A stretch of 60,000 nucleotides of DNA from Acanthaster planci (GCF_001949145.1 NW_019091585.1:333877-393876); one strand, 5' to 3'. Counted from the stretch's first letter, positions 49,051-59,131 are shown. The notes: generated from the letters alone by a model not told the origin. Translations and numbers: made by a program.

Positions 49051-49830
49051 GTCTTTGTGGACAGGTTAGAGTGGATGCTAGACCCAAGGTTATTTGCAAG
49101 GGTCTGCACACGGTTGGGGTTCAAACCGACTGTGGACCTGTTTGCATCCAGAATAAACTCCCACTTCCCCGTTACGTTTCATGGAACCAGATCCCGGAGC
49201 GATGATGATAGACGCCCTCTCGATACCACGGAGGAACGAACGCGGTTATGCGTTTCCGCCCTTTTGTCTCTTGGCTCAAGTCCTACGCAAGGTAGAAATG
49301 GAGGGGGCAACTCTGATGGTAGTCGCTCCAACATGGACCACTCAGGCCTGGTTTCCAGTGCTTTTGCAACTAACCATAACAACTCCAGTTTTACTACCAC
49401 AAGGGAGTCATGTATTAACTCAACCCCACTCCGGCGAACCCCACCCTTTGATACACTCCCTTCATCTAGCGGCTTGGATTGTCTGAGGAGGCAGTATCGT
49501 ACCGAAGGTTTTTCAGATGACCTTACCCAAGTCATGTTGGCCAGTTGTAGAGGCTCAACTCACAAACAATATCAATCAGCCTGGAAGACATGGAATCGCT
49601 GGTGTTGTGAACGATCGCTTGATCCAATTTCAGCACCTTTGAAGGGTATCATGGAATTTCTGGTTGAAAGTGAGAAGAAAGGGCTTAGTTATCTGTCCCT
49701 TGGGGTTTACAGGTCAGCAATTTCACAATATCATGATCAAGTTGATGGCATACCAGTGGGACAATGCCCCTGCATCATTAAACTAATGAAAGGTCTTTTT
49801 AATCGTAACCCTCCCAGGCCTAGGTACCTC
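49051..49830 (+). pseudogene. DIRS linker and truncated tyrosine recombinase
   Basis: The linker reads RLEWMLDPRLFARV and TVDLFASRINSHFP, then shifts frame to RGYAFPPFCLLAQVLRK and LMVVAPTWTTQAWFPVLL, a DIRS signature at the position described for a methylase-like domain. Back in the first frame the recombinase core-binding domain follows: STHKQYQSAWKTWNRWC, LSLGVYRSAISQYHD, VPVG-like IPVGQCP and LMKGLFNRNPPRPRY. Similarity stops at about 49826. The catalytic half (Arg, His-x-x-Arg, Tyr) is absent from the rest of the element, either deleted or replaced. Confidence 0.85.
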
Positions 49831-50637
49831 CTTGTCAGTATCTTTACCACAAACCTTAATTTTTCAGACTGCATTATTTCTTGCGTGCACTTTGGTAATT
49901 TGGAGTGTATAATTTGACGATTTACTTTGGCGGGATGGGGGGCTTCTGCCTAGCCCGCATGTGTAATTAAATCTCCAACTTTTCATCATTCCAATCAATA
50001 ATTGCAACTTGCACATTCCTTTTCGTTTCCATCGTTTTTAGGCTTCAGCTCTAATTCCTTAATCCTTTTATTCTCAAACCTTGAAATTTCATTTTTTGTT
50101 TTGAGTAGGCACTGCATGCCTTACACCTACCAACTCCTGCCCCGGCAACATCACCGATGACTGCACCGGCCACCGTCGTCAAAGTGCTGATTGCCCCGGT
50201 TTTTATGTAGCGTTTCCTGTTGCTTTCCTAATCTTTCTCTTGTGCCACTTCAATGACCACTTTGATGAGACTGTCTGGTGACACTGGCATGGTGTTGGAC
50301 AGGGGAATTCCTATACTGTTCATGGACGGTAACCTGTCAAGATAATAGGATTCAAATAATCCCCATTGAGAATCGGTTTGCTTCAGCAGACCACATATGA
50401 TGCAAGATATGTGGGAAAGGGGACCCCCCCACCTATTGTGTCTTCTGTTGTGTTGATGGTCTTTGGAATTCCTTTCAGATTTCTGAGGGGGGTGCAGTAG
50501 GCGCAATAGCCTTAGGGTATACAGCTTGCGCATCACCTTGGGGGGTGCCCCTTTCCCACATATCGTGCCTGGTATCTCAGACCAGACCCATATGCAGCAA
50601 NGTTAAGTAACAATAGTCTGGAATGTGTATAGAGATC
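49831..50637. other. 3' non-coding part of the DIRS-like element
   Basis: No recombinase catalytic motifs. It holds a 25-bp inverted repeat, 50406-50430 against 50540-50564 (GATATGTGGGAAAGGGG on the left), about 110 bp apart. A diverged version of the terminal motif (GGGGGGTGCCCCTTTCCCAC, 50540-50559) precedes the true end motif by about 110 bp. Confidence 0.6.
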
Positions 50638-50683
50638 GGACATGTTGGGGGGGTACCCCTCGGTCTCATTTCTTGCTGGGTAT

Positions 50684-52537
50684 TGGAAATGAACATAGCT
50701 TTTCAGTGCACCCTGGCTTATTGTGCACTGCTTGGTACATGTACACTAAATGAGAGGGGTACTAGGGTACTAGACCAGTGGAGAATCCCCTTATAAATAA
50801 AAAAAATCTGGCAGACCTCTCGTGTATTTTTTTCCTACAATTTGTAGGGTGCGAATGGCAAACGTGGTTAGAAATATAACACTTGGTTGGTGTCAGGGTT
50901 TTGCTTCAAAAGTAAACATTTATCCCATTGTGAAAAGAGTCGCAGCAGAGAGAAAGGAGTTGTGAACAACCAGCAAGCATTTATTTGTCTGAGTCAGTCT
51001 GACAAGCATGGTCCAACAAAGGTCAATCTATGTGTACTTTACATGCTTACAGATGCAAATAACAGTAGACATGAAAACCAGTTAAGTAACCGTCACACTA
51101 TGTAATGCATTTTTTTTTTCAATTTGCTTTATTTATATATCATCTTTCTGTAATGCTAGCAACAAGATTGAATCAATAATGACAACTACTGTACATGTAT
51201 TTATCCACAACTGGATCAACAAGAACAGTACAAGAGCCCCTGGAGGAGAGAACTGCTCTGATCCAAAGCATGAATGTTCGCATGAGCCAGCACCCCGGCG
51301 ATAGATCGCTCGTCCGTTCGTGCCGACCCCACCCACTCAAGATGAGCAATTCCACCCCTCCTCTTAGGGGCTGGGCCATTCAAGTTGCTGAATAAAGCAA
51401 CTAGACAATTGCTCTCCATCCCCAACATCCCCTCTGCCTCAATCCTAAGCCAAGTGCAAAGGTGACCGCACCAGGAAGGGAGGAGGGCCATCGACCGGCT
51501 CAAGCGAAGCTAGGCCGAAAATGAAAGCAAGCAGTTGCAATCGAGCTAAATTGATCGCGCGCTCCGCAGCCCTAGTTCCGGTGATGCAATACGTTGTATA
51601 TACTCCCGAGCACACGGTTGTCGCCGCTCCCCGGATTTTGATATCAGAGATTTACCTCGGTGACCGCGCTGTGACCTTCCACAAAGTTGTTGGCACTTGA
51701 GGGTGGAAACTGACTTACGTTTAAAAAGGGTCGTAGTGGCATTTGTACCGGTAGTTAATTAGTTATTATTGGTGTCCGAAAGCTGAGTGATATTTCAAAG
51801 TAAATGTTTCTTCTGCTTTTGAAATGGTGGCCGGCCACAGTTTAATTAAAATCCATTACAGGGAGAAATATACGATAGTGACATAGAAAGAGGGCTGTTC
51901 ATAAAGACAAAAGATGGGTCAGTTTGTTAGAAGGGGTGTTTTTTTCTAATAATATTAATGCAATTCAATGCCATGCAAGGGAAAGTATAGTGTTTCCAAA
52001 ATTAGGACTGCGTGCATACGTTTTGTACTTGTCACCAGCACTAGTTAGCTTGCCTTCAGGATAAAGCAAAATTTCAAAATCTCATCAAACCAAACACCTT
52101 ATAATAAATCCCTCTGGAAAATGTTATGAGTGGAAGTTCAATTCTGAGCCAAAGTTACTCACGATGTGAAAGTGAAATTTTGGAAACTTTGACCATACAA
52201 ACAAGATGAAATGGGTGGCATGACAGTTAGGAATATCGGGACTTTGGAGTTTTTTTGCTGTTTCAAAGATTCGAACGTCCAGAATTAAGTGTTTAAATAA
52301 ATATACAAATAAATGTCCCGTGTATATAACAGTTGACTTCACTATTACATCCTTTAAAGTGGTTAAATGCACAAAAAAGTCCATCTCATTTGTAACCACT
52401 CCTTGTACTTGGTTTAAATTTTAACACAACCCCTCCCGATCATTTGGTTCGGAATCAGCCCTTGGATGCAGGTTTTACCCTTACTGGGATAAACATTTTT
52501 CCAAAAGTGGTGAAAAGCAAAGGCGTTGCGGGAACTG
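50684..52537. other. Intergenic, with a GC-richer patch
   Basis: No gene recognised. About 51240-51720 is clearly richer in GC and CpG than its surroundings and could be a promoter or an old repeat. Open frames there have no family resemblance. The flanks are AT-rich. Confidence 0.5.
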
Positions 52538-52695
52538 CACTGTAAAACCTCTGGTGTTAAAGTCAACACTTTTTGATGTTATCAGATGACCCCACCATAA
52601 GATGTTACTTTAACACCACTAGTGTTACTTTGCACACCTTTAAGTGTTACAGTGCACTGGAGGGTGTTGAAAGTAACACCAAAATTTCTACAGTG
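52538..52695. mobile_element. GTGTTA-rich MITE, 158 bp
   Basis: Inverted ends CACTGTAAAACC..TGGTGTTA and, from the right, CACTGTAGAAATTTTGGTGT match over about 30 bp with gaps. The interior repeats GTGTTA/TAACAC many times. No target duplication is visible. Confidence 0.7.
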
Positions 52696-54100
52696 AAAGT
52701 GTTTTAGGTCACTCTCAAAGTTAATGTTTGGATATTATTGCGCAAAGCTGGCAATCATTAAAGAAAAAACAAATAATTTAAAAACCGTTGAGGAATCTCA
52801 CGTAGTTGTCAAAGCACTAATAAATAATACTACTAAATGGTAATAGAAGGAAAAACTCTAAATCGTAAGCGTAGAAAACGAACATTTAGGGAAAAACCTG
52901 TCACCAATATCAAGGTTGTAACGGCTACAAACCCCCGTCACTCAGACAGTATTAATTACGAGACGGGCCTTTAAATACACATACAATTCCAGAACACCGA
53001 GACCCTTTGGGGAAGGGGGTTTGGCAAGTGTGAGCACTGTTCTTGTAATACTTTTCTTGATATAACAAATCCAAAAGAGAATGTTCTAAAGAAGAATGTT
53101 TACTGCTCTGAGCAGAACATTGGCCACATTTAAGACTTATTTCCTGTCAAATGCACATGCACAGGAGACCTCTAAGAAATTCCAACCTTCCAGACCGCAT
53201 GATAATGCACAGTTGATAAATGCTGAGCAACCCCATTCATTGACAAAAATACGACTTTACCACTGAAATACCACTTAAAAGAGAACGGAACACCAACATA
53301 TGGCTATAGGTCTGCAATGTAATGGGAAAATTTGTCTTAAATTTAGTCAGGGATGTTGAAGTCTACTATATCGGCCTTATTGTTCAGTCTGTTGTAGACA
53401 TAATTTGCTATCGAGGTTCACCGTCGAGGAACCTCGATAGCCAATTATAATAACTCCAAGTGGTGACCTTCATAATACCGAAGATGTTTAGTTTTCAAGC
53501 ACAGATCTATTTCAGTTGTGCTAAACGAGTTCAGAGTGGGTTTTGCTAAGGATAAGGTTGCTTGGCAACAAACACCTAAACAAGCATTATTATATGGTCC
53601 TTGAGGTTTTATATCCTGTCCAATTCACTTCAGCAGATTTTCAAAACCAGTGCAATATATTGTGTTAATGTAGCCCTGATTTATGACAGTCTTTTGGCTG
53701 ACCGTGCATTGTGTCCTACCGTTGATGCACAAAAGACCACCTACTGTTGCTTAGATACCACTCTGCGTAATTTTTGAAAGTAAGCAAACTAATAAAGGCT
53801 ATTTTATTTCTTCGCTTTACCTCATGCCTTATGATCAATTAGCCATGACAGAACCGCACAATTAACATTTACTGTCTGCTCCAGTAAACACTGAAGTCGT
53901 GGTTCAGAGTTTGAGAGCTTTCCTGCAGAGCCAGTTGACATTTCATCAGCTAGGGACTCATGGTGGAAGGGACGCTCACCAGTTGCTTTATTTCCTGTTC
54001 ATATATTTGCAAACTCTTGAATGATTTCAACTACAGTTCTGCACTGCCCGTTGGTCTGTTTTGACTTTTGTAATCGGCTACTGGACGCCTAAGTTTCAAT
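52696..54100. other. Intergenic, upstream of the PAN/fibrinogen gene
   Basis: No coding exons seen. It contains a hairpin at 53407-53441 (GCTATCGAGGTTC against GAACCTCGATAGC, loop about 9 nt; pairing extends outward by several A/T bases after one mismatch). Confidence 0.55.
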
Positions 54101-54112
54101 ACTGTGTGTGTT

Positions 54113-54119
54113 TATAAAG
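54113..54119 (+). promoter_or_regulatory. TATA box of the PAN/fibrinogen gene
   Basis: TATAAAG lies 48 bp upstream of the chosen ATG at 54167. Transcription starting about 30 bp downstream would leave a short leader and exclude the in-frame ATG at 54104. This supports the downstream start. Confidence 0.5.
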
Positions 54120-54166
54120 CTATTTGGGATTTCTTTCATATTGACTCAGTGCACGATTCTGCAAGT

Positions 54167-55171
54167 ATGGAAACACAATCGATTCCCACACTGTTCCTCC
54201 GAGTCGCTTTATTACTTTGTCTCGTGTGCGTAATCAGTTCTCTCAGCGTCCAGAAAAATCCTTGCAGTGCAGTGAGACATTTTGCGTTTCATGGAGCAGC
54301 AAATCGAGCGCTGAAAAATTTTGAACTTCATGAGTCAGTTGGAGGGAGGAGAGTTGTCTGCGGAATAAATTGCCATGCCGATCCACGCTGCAAGTCGTTC
54401 AATTTCTACGAATGGGACGGCACGTGTGTCCTGAACAATGCTTCGCGTGAGGCACATCCCGAGGACTTCGTGAAGACACCGGGCAGTGTGTATTACGACG
54501 CCGATGAAGGCACGGCCCTTTTGTCTTGCAGTAGCTGCAAGCAGCTCCGAGACGCGGGTTACCGTACTAGCGGCGTGTACACCATCTACCCGGCCGCATT
54601 CAGCGATGGTTTGGAGGTGTTCTGCGACATGGAGGCCGATGGCGGAGGGTGGGTCGTAATTCAAAGGAGGCAAGACGGCAGCGAGGACTTTGACCGCCCT
54701 TGGAAAGACTATGCGGCCGGTTTCGGCAACCTGTCCGGTGAGTTCTGGCTAGGGAACACCGTCTTACAAGCGCTGACCTCAGCACCAGGGGGGTCGTGGA
54801 AGATGAGGTTCGACATGGAAGACTGGATGGGAGGCAAGGTGTGGGCAGAGTATAGCGGGGTTCGATTGTCAGGGGACCAGTATACACTTACTTTCAACGC
54901 GTTTAATGTTGCTAGTACAGCTGGAGATTCACTCGCTAACAACTACAAATTCTCAACTAAGGATCAAGACAACGACTTATATTCACCAGCGAATTGCGTA
55001 TTCATTCAAGGGGGAGCATGGTGGCATACTGCCTGTGGTTCCTCCAGCCTTAACGGTCCTTACCTTCAACCTAGTGACACCGAAGGTGGTAGAGGAATTT
55101 ATTGGTATACCTTTAAGAACGCTTATTATTCACTGAAAACCTGCACTATGAAAATATCTGAAACGCGTTAA
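54167..55171 (+). CDS. Secreted PAN/apple plus fibrinogen C-terminal domain protein, 334 aa
   Basis: Ficolin/tenascin-type fibrinogen-related protein, likely a secreted lectin or adhesion molecule. Starting at METQSIPTLFLRVALLLCLV gives a clear signal peptide (about 1-26); an in-frame ATG at 54104 would bury it and lies upstream of a TATA box. Residues 33-110 form a PAN/apple-like domain with cysteines 33, 65, 69, 75 and 87 (RCKSFNFYEWDGTCVLN). Residues 119-334 are a full fibrinogen domain: VFCDMEADGGGWVVIQRRQD, EFWLGN, calcium-site DQDND (266-270), cysteines 277 and 290 of the binding region, and the usual end GIYWYTFKNAYYSLKTCTMK. N-glycosylation is possible at NNAS (90-93) and NLSG. The frame is uninterrupted, so the gene appears intronless, unlike its neighbours. 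Ligand unknown; a role in pathogen recognition is suggested only by the family. Confidence 0.9.
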   Translation: METQSIPTLFLRVALLLCLVCVISSLSVQKNPCSAVRHFAFHGAANRALKNFELHESVGGRRVVCGINCHADPRCKSFNFYEWDGTCVLNNASREAHPEDFVKTPGSVYYDADEGTALLSCSSCKQLRDAGYRTSGVYTIYPAAFSDGLEVFCDMEADGGGWVVIQRRQDGSEDFDRPWKDYAAGFGNLSGEFWLGNTVLQALTSAPGGSWKMRFDMEDWMGGKVWAEYSGVRLSGDQYTLTFNAFNVASTAGDSLANNYKFSTKDQDNDLYSPANCVFIQGGAWWHTACGSSSLNGPYLQPSDTEGGRGIYWYTFKNAYYSLKTCTMKISETR

Positions 55172-55780
55172 TTTTAGAGAAAACCAGTCGGTTTTCGATG
55201 CATGGTACATGGCGTTACACGAAATGTATCTTTATTCCTAAATAACTTATATGCACGGAGGCGTTCATAGGACGAGACTCACGAACTCAAACGATCCTGT
55301 TCTTATACCATACGAATGTTTGTGGCTTCTTAAGCACGGTGGGGAGTAATTGAACATGTCACCTCAAGAAAAATGGAGAAAAATGAATATATTTTACTTG
55401 CGGTAAATAGGCTTAGGCTTACATTAATTGTAGCAAAACGGTGCACACAGACGTGGTTGCGATTGAAAGCTCAACAGTGTAGGACCTCGAATGCTTGTCG
55501 CAAAAATCTGCAATATTTGATTTTATTACTTAAAACCTTGTAGCGTGCAAAACGAATATTAACTTAAGAATCTTAACGAATTTCAGGCCAGGTTTGCGAT
55601 TCATCGTTTTTTTAATAATGATTACCGTAAGTTTCAAATATTGTTGACCTAGGCGGTTATTGTAGAGTTTTGACTGCCTCTGAATTAAACAACTAAAAAG
55701 ACACGTGCCAAAACATAATCAGACAGTAACTATGAAAAGACATATGCGTCAGTAATTCAGACAGTTTGCCTATTCAACAA
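55172..55780. other. 3' region of the PAN/fibrinogen gene
   Basis: AT-rich, no coding sequence. No AATAAA was spotted close to the stop; ATTAAA near 55685 is the best candidate. The transcript end is uncertain. Confidence 0.4.
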
Positions 55781-56199
55781 CGTGTGACTTATGGTGTTCT
55801 ATAGACGACAAAATTCCAAAGCATCGTGCCGTCACGTCGTTACATCGCTTCCTTTCTCATTATTACCTTTATACCATGTCTAACGCATTGCCTCATGCTG
55901 TCGCGTCGTACTGTCTTGCAGTCGCGTTGTGCCGTCGACTCGTTGCGTCAAGCCCTTTAGCCGTTTCGTGGAGTTTCGTGGAGTTCTATTTTTAGAGCCT
56001 GTACGGCACGACGGCACGATACGATGGACGACGACACTACGCGTCATACACAACACGACGCTGTGACGACACGACGCGACGGCGCGACATTAGGACACGA
56101 CAGCACGACGGCAGGATGGGACGAAGCTGTTGTAGCGTTCTTGCATCGGTGCGACTGCACTAAGCGACGCAATTTTGTTGTCCATAGTCTGTGCACACG
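55781..56199. mobile_element. Foldback-like element with CGTCG-rich arms
   Basis: The left side (CGTGTGAC..CTATAGACGACAAAATT) and the right side read backwards (CGTGTGCAC..CTATGGACAACAAAATT) match, then both run into degenerate repeats of CGTCGTGCCGTCGCG type in opposite orientation around a short centre. It is very CpG-rich compared with its flanks. The 83-codon open frame at 56024-56275 is a product of this repeat and not a gene. Confidence 0.7.
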
Positions 56200-56393
56200 G
56201 GTCGCCACGCGTCCGCCAAGTCCATATAAGGAAATTCTTTTGGATAACTTACACAAGGAACATACCATAACATGAATGGGGGTGTTCGGGAAAATAAATT
56301 AAGTAAATTCCAGAACAATGATCGCTTGAAATCCATCATATATTGACTCTTTTGACATCTTTGATTCTCTGACTAAAAAAGGTATTTATGGAT

Positions 56394-56546
56394 GTGAATA
56401 AATCGTGCTTGGCCCGTCTCAACCTACCAGCTCACAAGACGGAACGCTGATGACGCCCGAGCCGCAAGCTTGTGCATTAGTAGCGTCCATTCTCCTAAGC
56501 CAGTCTTAAACACACGTTTAAGACCGGCCAAGCACATCTTTATTCC
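56394..56546. mobile_element. MITE-like element, 153 bp
   Basis: GTGAATAAATCGTGCTTGGC at the left end pairs with the reverse complement of GGCCAAGCACATCTTTATTC at the right, with a few differences over 26 bp. No coding potential and no clear target duplication. Confidence 0.65.
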
Positions 56547-56665
56547 CTATTACTACAAAAAAAAATTTATAACTAACAGCATGGCAACGAGAGTTGTCAC
56601 TTTCGTAAGGTAGCGCATAATGCAGTTGATTGCCTGAGCTGTCCTAATGTCATTACCATTGGCTT

Positions 56666-56765
56666 CAGTGGCGCATCCAGCGTGGCCGGGAGGAGAGTTG
56701 GGGGCAAGTTTTCCCTGATCGTCTTTGAAGTGATTGAAAGGGCCAGTATTTTAGAAACGCCACTG
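56666..56765. mobile_element. hAT-like terminal-repeat remnant, 100 bp
   Basis: Starts CAGTGGCGCATCCAGCG and ends TTAGAAACGCCACTG. CAGTGGCG ends are common in hAT elements. No 8-bp duplication is recognisable, so the copy is old or rearranged. A single similar end, CAGTGGCGTGTCCAGCG, lies at 45723. Confidence 0.6.
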
Positions 56766-57449
56766 TCACCTTTTTCTGGGAATGTTCGCTCCCACCCCTC
56801 CTAAGACCTTGATGACCATTGTTTGGGTTGTCGAAAGGCATAGGCCTAAGTGGCTCAGCTCTGGCAAATCACACCAAATCATTTTTCTGTTTCAAATTGT
56901 GATAATGAAGTACATGTAGCACGTTTCACTTCATTTGTGAGTAATTTTAACAAATTGTCATTTCCCCCCTTAATTGTTAATATACATCAGGGATTTTCAG
57001 GGACTGTTTTATTGAAATATAGCTTCAACTTTGCCTTGCCTTTACATATCAGTTAACTTAACAAAGCATTTTGCTGATTCCCACTTGATCCCTGAAATGT
57101 CGCGACCAACCGTTCAATCTATCCAACATCATCCTTAGGACTTCTCGATCTTATAAAAGGAGGGCTTCGTGAGGGGGCAATAGGCGAGGGAATAGAAACA
57201 AATTAGGAGGGAAGAGAATGAAACTGAATTATTTGCTTTTAAAAATAACTTGAACTCGGACCCCTTCAAACATGAATGGCTGATCAGTTTCCTTGCTAAT
57301 GAGTGTTTTGCAACTACCCCTGCCCACAAAAAGAAAACCTTGCCGTACCCACAACTTCAAGATCTGTGTTAAAGGGGCCCTAATAATAATATCAAACAAA
57401 AACTCATATTCATTTTCTTTTGGATAAGAAAGAAATAAACATTGAAACG
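56766..57449. other. Intergenic region upstream of the tRNA terminator
   Basis: Nothing recognised: AT-rich spacer with no convincing open frame or repeat. Confidence 0.5.
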
Positions 57450-57453
57450 AAAA
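57450..57453 (-). terminator. Pol III terminator of tRNA-Arg
   Basis: AAAA on the plus strand reads TTTT on the minus strand, about 11 nt past the tRNA 3' end. Confidence 0.7.
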
Positions 57454-57463
57454 GGGACTTTGT

Positions 57464-57536
57464 TATCCCTGGCGGGACTCGAACCCGCAGTCTTCGGTTT
57501 AGGAGACCGACGCCTTCTCCATTAGGCCACAGGGAC
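57464..57536 (-). tRNA. tRNA-Arg (anticodon CCU), 73 nt, no intron
   Basis: Read on the minus strand it starts GTCCCTGTGGCCTAATGGAG and ends with discriminator A. The acceptor stem pairs 7 of 7 (first pair G-U). The D-arm carries the A box TGGCCTAATGG, the anticodon stem-loop has loop CTCCTAA with anticodon CCT, and the T-arm GCGGGTTCGAGTCCCGC contains the B box. It decodes AGG arginine codons. A Pol III terminator (TTTT on the minus strand, 57453-57450) follows within 15 nt. All conserved positions look intact, so it should be functional. Confidence 0.95.
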
Positions 57537-58119
57537 TGTTACAACGGGCAAGGTCTGAAGTGTTATTGGATGTGGCCTATGAGGATTCAGCAAGAAAAGC
57601 CATTCAGGGTATCATTTTGAGAAGGTGAAAAGGAAATATATTATTTCATCCACAAGTTAATCCGTTAAAATAAAAAGAGCAAACATTGAAGTGAACTGCA
57701 ATCAACGAACGCAGTTTTAGGGACATGCTGCGAGCTTTTCAACGTTAGGAATGCATGCCATGATACCTTTATCCCCGTGAGTTTGGTGGAAACTTCTTCC
57801 TCGTGGTCTGACCCCTATTATTCCACCTTCGTGAACGTATATAACATTGGCTGTCAAGCATGATGTTTATCAGTGACGTCTCAGCCACACATTTGTTTAT
57901 CGGGGTTTCAGAACCATTTTTCAATATGTCAATTAATACAAATTTGCACAACTCAACTTATAGTGTCATATGTTATCTGCGGTTGAAGTGCAGCTTCGCA
58001 CAAAGTGGGAAAGTATTTGAGGATTATTTAACACTAATCTCAACGCACTTTCGTCTTTCAAGATCATTTAAAACTAAAAAGAACGAAGGGCAAAAAAGTG
58101 AAACTTTTCCGGCACCGCA

Positions 58120-58321
58120 ATTCACAATGCGGCAGGGTGCATTGCGCACGGCTGCGAATGTTTGTGGTGTCAGTGAACAGCCCAACCTGACCCAGCCGGA
58201 GGCTTTCGACAAGGAAGAGTGGACCAACATCCCACAGAAGACATGCAGATAGTTTGTGGACACTTACAGGAACCGTCTTGGGGTAATCATCAGGAAAAAA
58301 GGCTACGCTGTTGACTATTAA
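58120..58321 (+). pseudogene. C-terminal relic of a Tc1-like transposase
   Basis: In one frame the sequence reads EEWTNIPQKTCR, then a TAG (58250-58252), then FVDTYRNRLGVIIRKKGYAV up to a TAA at 58319-58321. This is the standard end of Tc1/mariner transposases, which finish with EEW-x-x-IP and a VI-x-x-KG-x-x-Y motif. The upstream catalytic domain is not recognisable here, so this is a broken 3' fragment. Confidence 0.75.
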
Positions 58322-58861
58322 GAAAAGACAATGGACTATGTAAACCTGAGGTATGAATAAATTTGAACAAAAGCAAAAAAGGAACCCGGGCCGTACCAAT
58401 ATTATGCAACGTGGATTTGTGTATTGCAACAAATAGACAAAAGATATAGCGGAAGTACCAACATAATAAATTTTACAAATAAAGAATTTAGAAAAGTGTG
58501 TTATTTTCCAAACGGTATGAATACTATTGAGCACAACTGTACCGCAGTACTCTACTGGCCCCAAACCACAATTGCCTAAAGCCAGGTTTTCATCCTGCAC
58601 TAATCTTTGAAAGAAGAGGAAATAAAATAATTTCAAAAATCACTTTATCTCAGTCTTTTAATTTGCTCTTTTTGACGCGGCATTTCCATTAGATATGTGC
58701 CCTTGCATCTCCAGCAAACTTGAAATGTTGGATTCTTTTTAAATTTAAAAACATAATGTTAAACTGCTGTAAAAAAAATTAAGTTTGCACTGTTCGGTCA
58801 GAGATTGAAGGAAATTTTATGATGTTTTAAGCTATGTGTAAAAGTCTTTCATTGTCGAATT
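58322..58861. other. Non-coding AT-rich DNA
   Basis: No gene seen. A 190-codon open frame on the minus strand (58636-58064) overlaps the transposase relic and has no family resemblance. Confidence 0.5.
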
Positions 58862-59131
58862 AATAGACCGATTGCGCCCGCTAAGTCACGTGACCTATAG
58901 TGCGTATTTACTATCAACAAACACGGCATCCGCCAAAAGCAAAGTGTTTCATTATTATCATTTACCAAAAATAAAGGCGAAGATAGGTGCCTTACTCAGA
59001 CTACTGATGTGCTGGGTACTTCCGGAACTTTGCTGTATTGTTTGCAGACAACACTCAATCACTCGTTGCTACATGTATGGGGTTGATACCCACTGTAGGT
59101 CATTTGATTTAGCGGCCGCAATCGGTCTATT
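58862..59131. mobile_element. MITE, 270 bp, with 27-bp terminal inverted repeats
   Basis: AATAGACCGATTGCGCCCGC at the left and the reverse complement of the right end, AATAGACCGATTGCGGCCGC, agree at about 25 of 27 positions. The right arm includes a NotI-like GCGGCCGC. The interior has a 94-codon open frame without clear homology. Target duplication not evident. Confidence 0.85.

Larger units (their letters stand above)
45900..50683 (+). mobile_element. Decayed DIRS-like (tyrosine-recombinase) retrotransposon
   Basis: Order on the plus strand: ORF1-like region (46.2-47.4 kb), reverse transcriptase (47.7-48.5 kb), RNase H (48.7-49.05 kb), a DIRS-specific linker (49.06-49.48 kb), then the N-terminal part of a tyrosine recombinase (49.49-49.83 kb). 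There is no integrase and there are no long terminal repeats, which with the recombinase defines the DIRS order. Frameshifts and stop codons interrupt every domain, and the YLDD motif reads YLDV. The right end is set by the motif at 50638-50683, also seen at 9-56. The left end is uncertain, somewhere near 45.9-46.2 kb. One ambiguous base lies at 50601. Confidence 0.85.

Noticed and set aside
51133-51503. Overlapping minus-strand open frames in the CpG-richer patch
   Set aside because: Several frames are open at once, as expected of GC-rich DNA, and none shows a known motif or good splice sites. I also compared by eye with U1, U2, U3, 7SK, RNase P and RNase MRP RNAs and saw no match.
54104-54166. 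Upstream in-frame ATG as the start of the PAN/fibrinogen protein
   Set aside because: It lies before the TATA box and would put 21 residues ahead of a clear signal peptide.
56024-56275. 83-codon open frame starting MDDDTTRH
   Set aside because: Encoded by degenerate ACGAC repeats of the foldback-like element; low-complexity product.
58064-58636. 190-codon open frame on the minus strand
   Set aside because: Antisense to the Tc1-like transposase relic, with biased hydrophobic composition and no recognisable domain.
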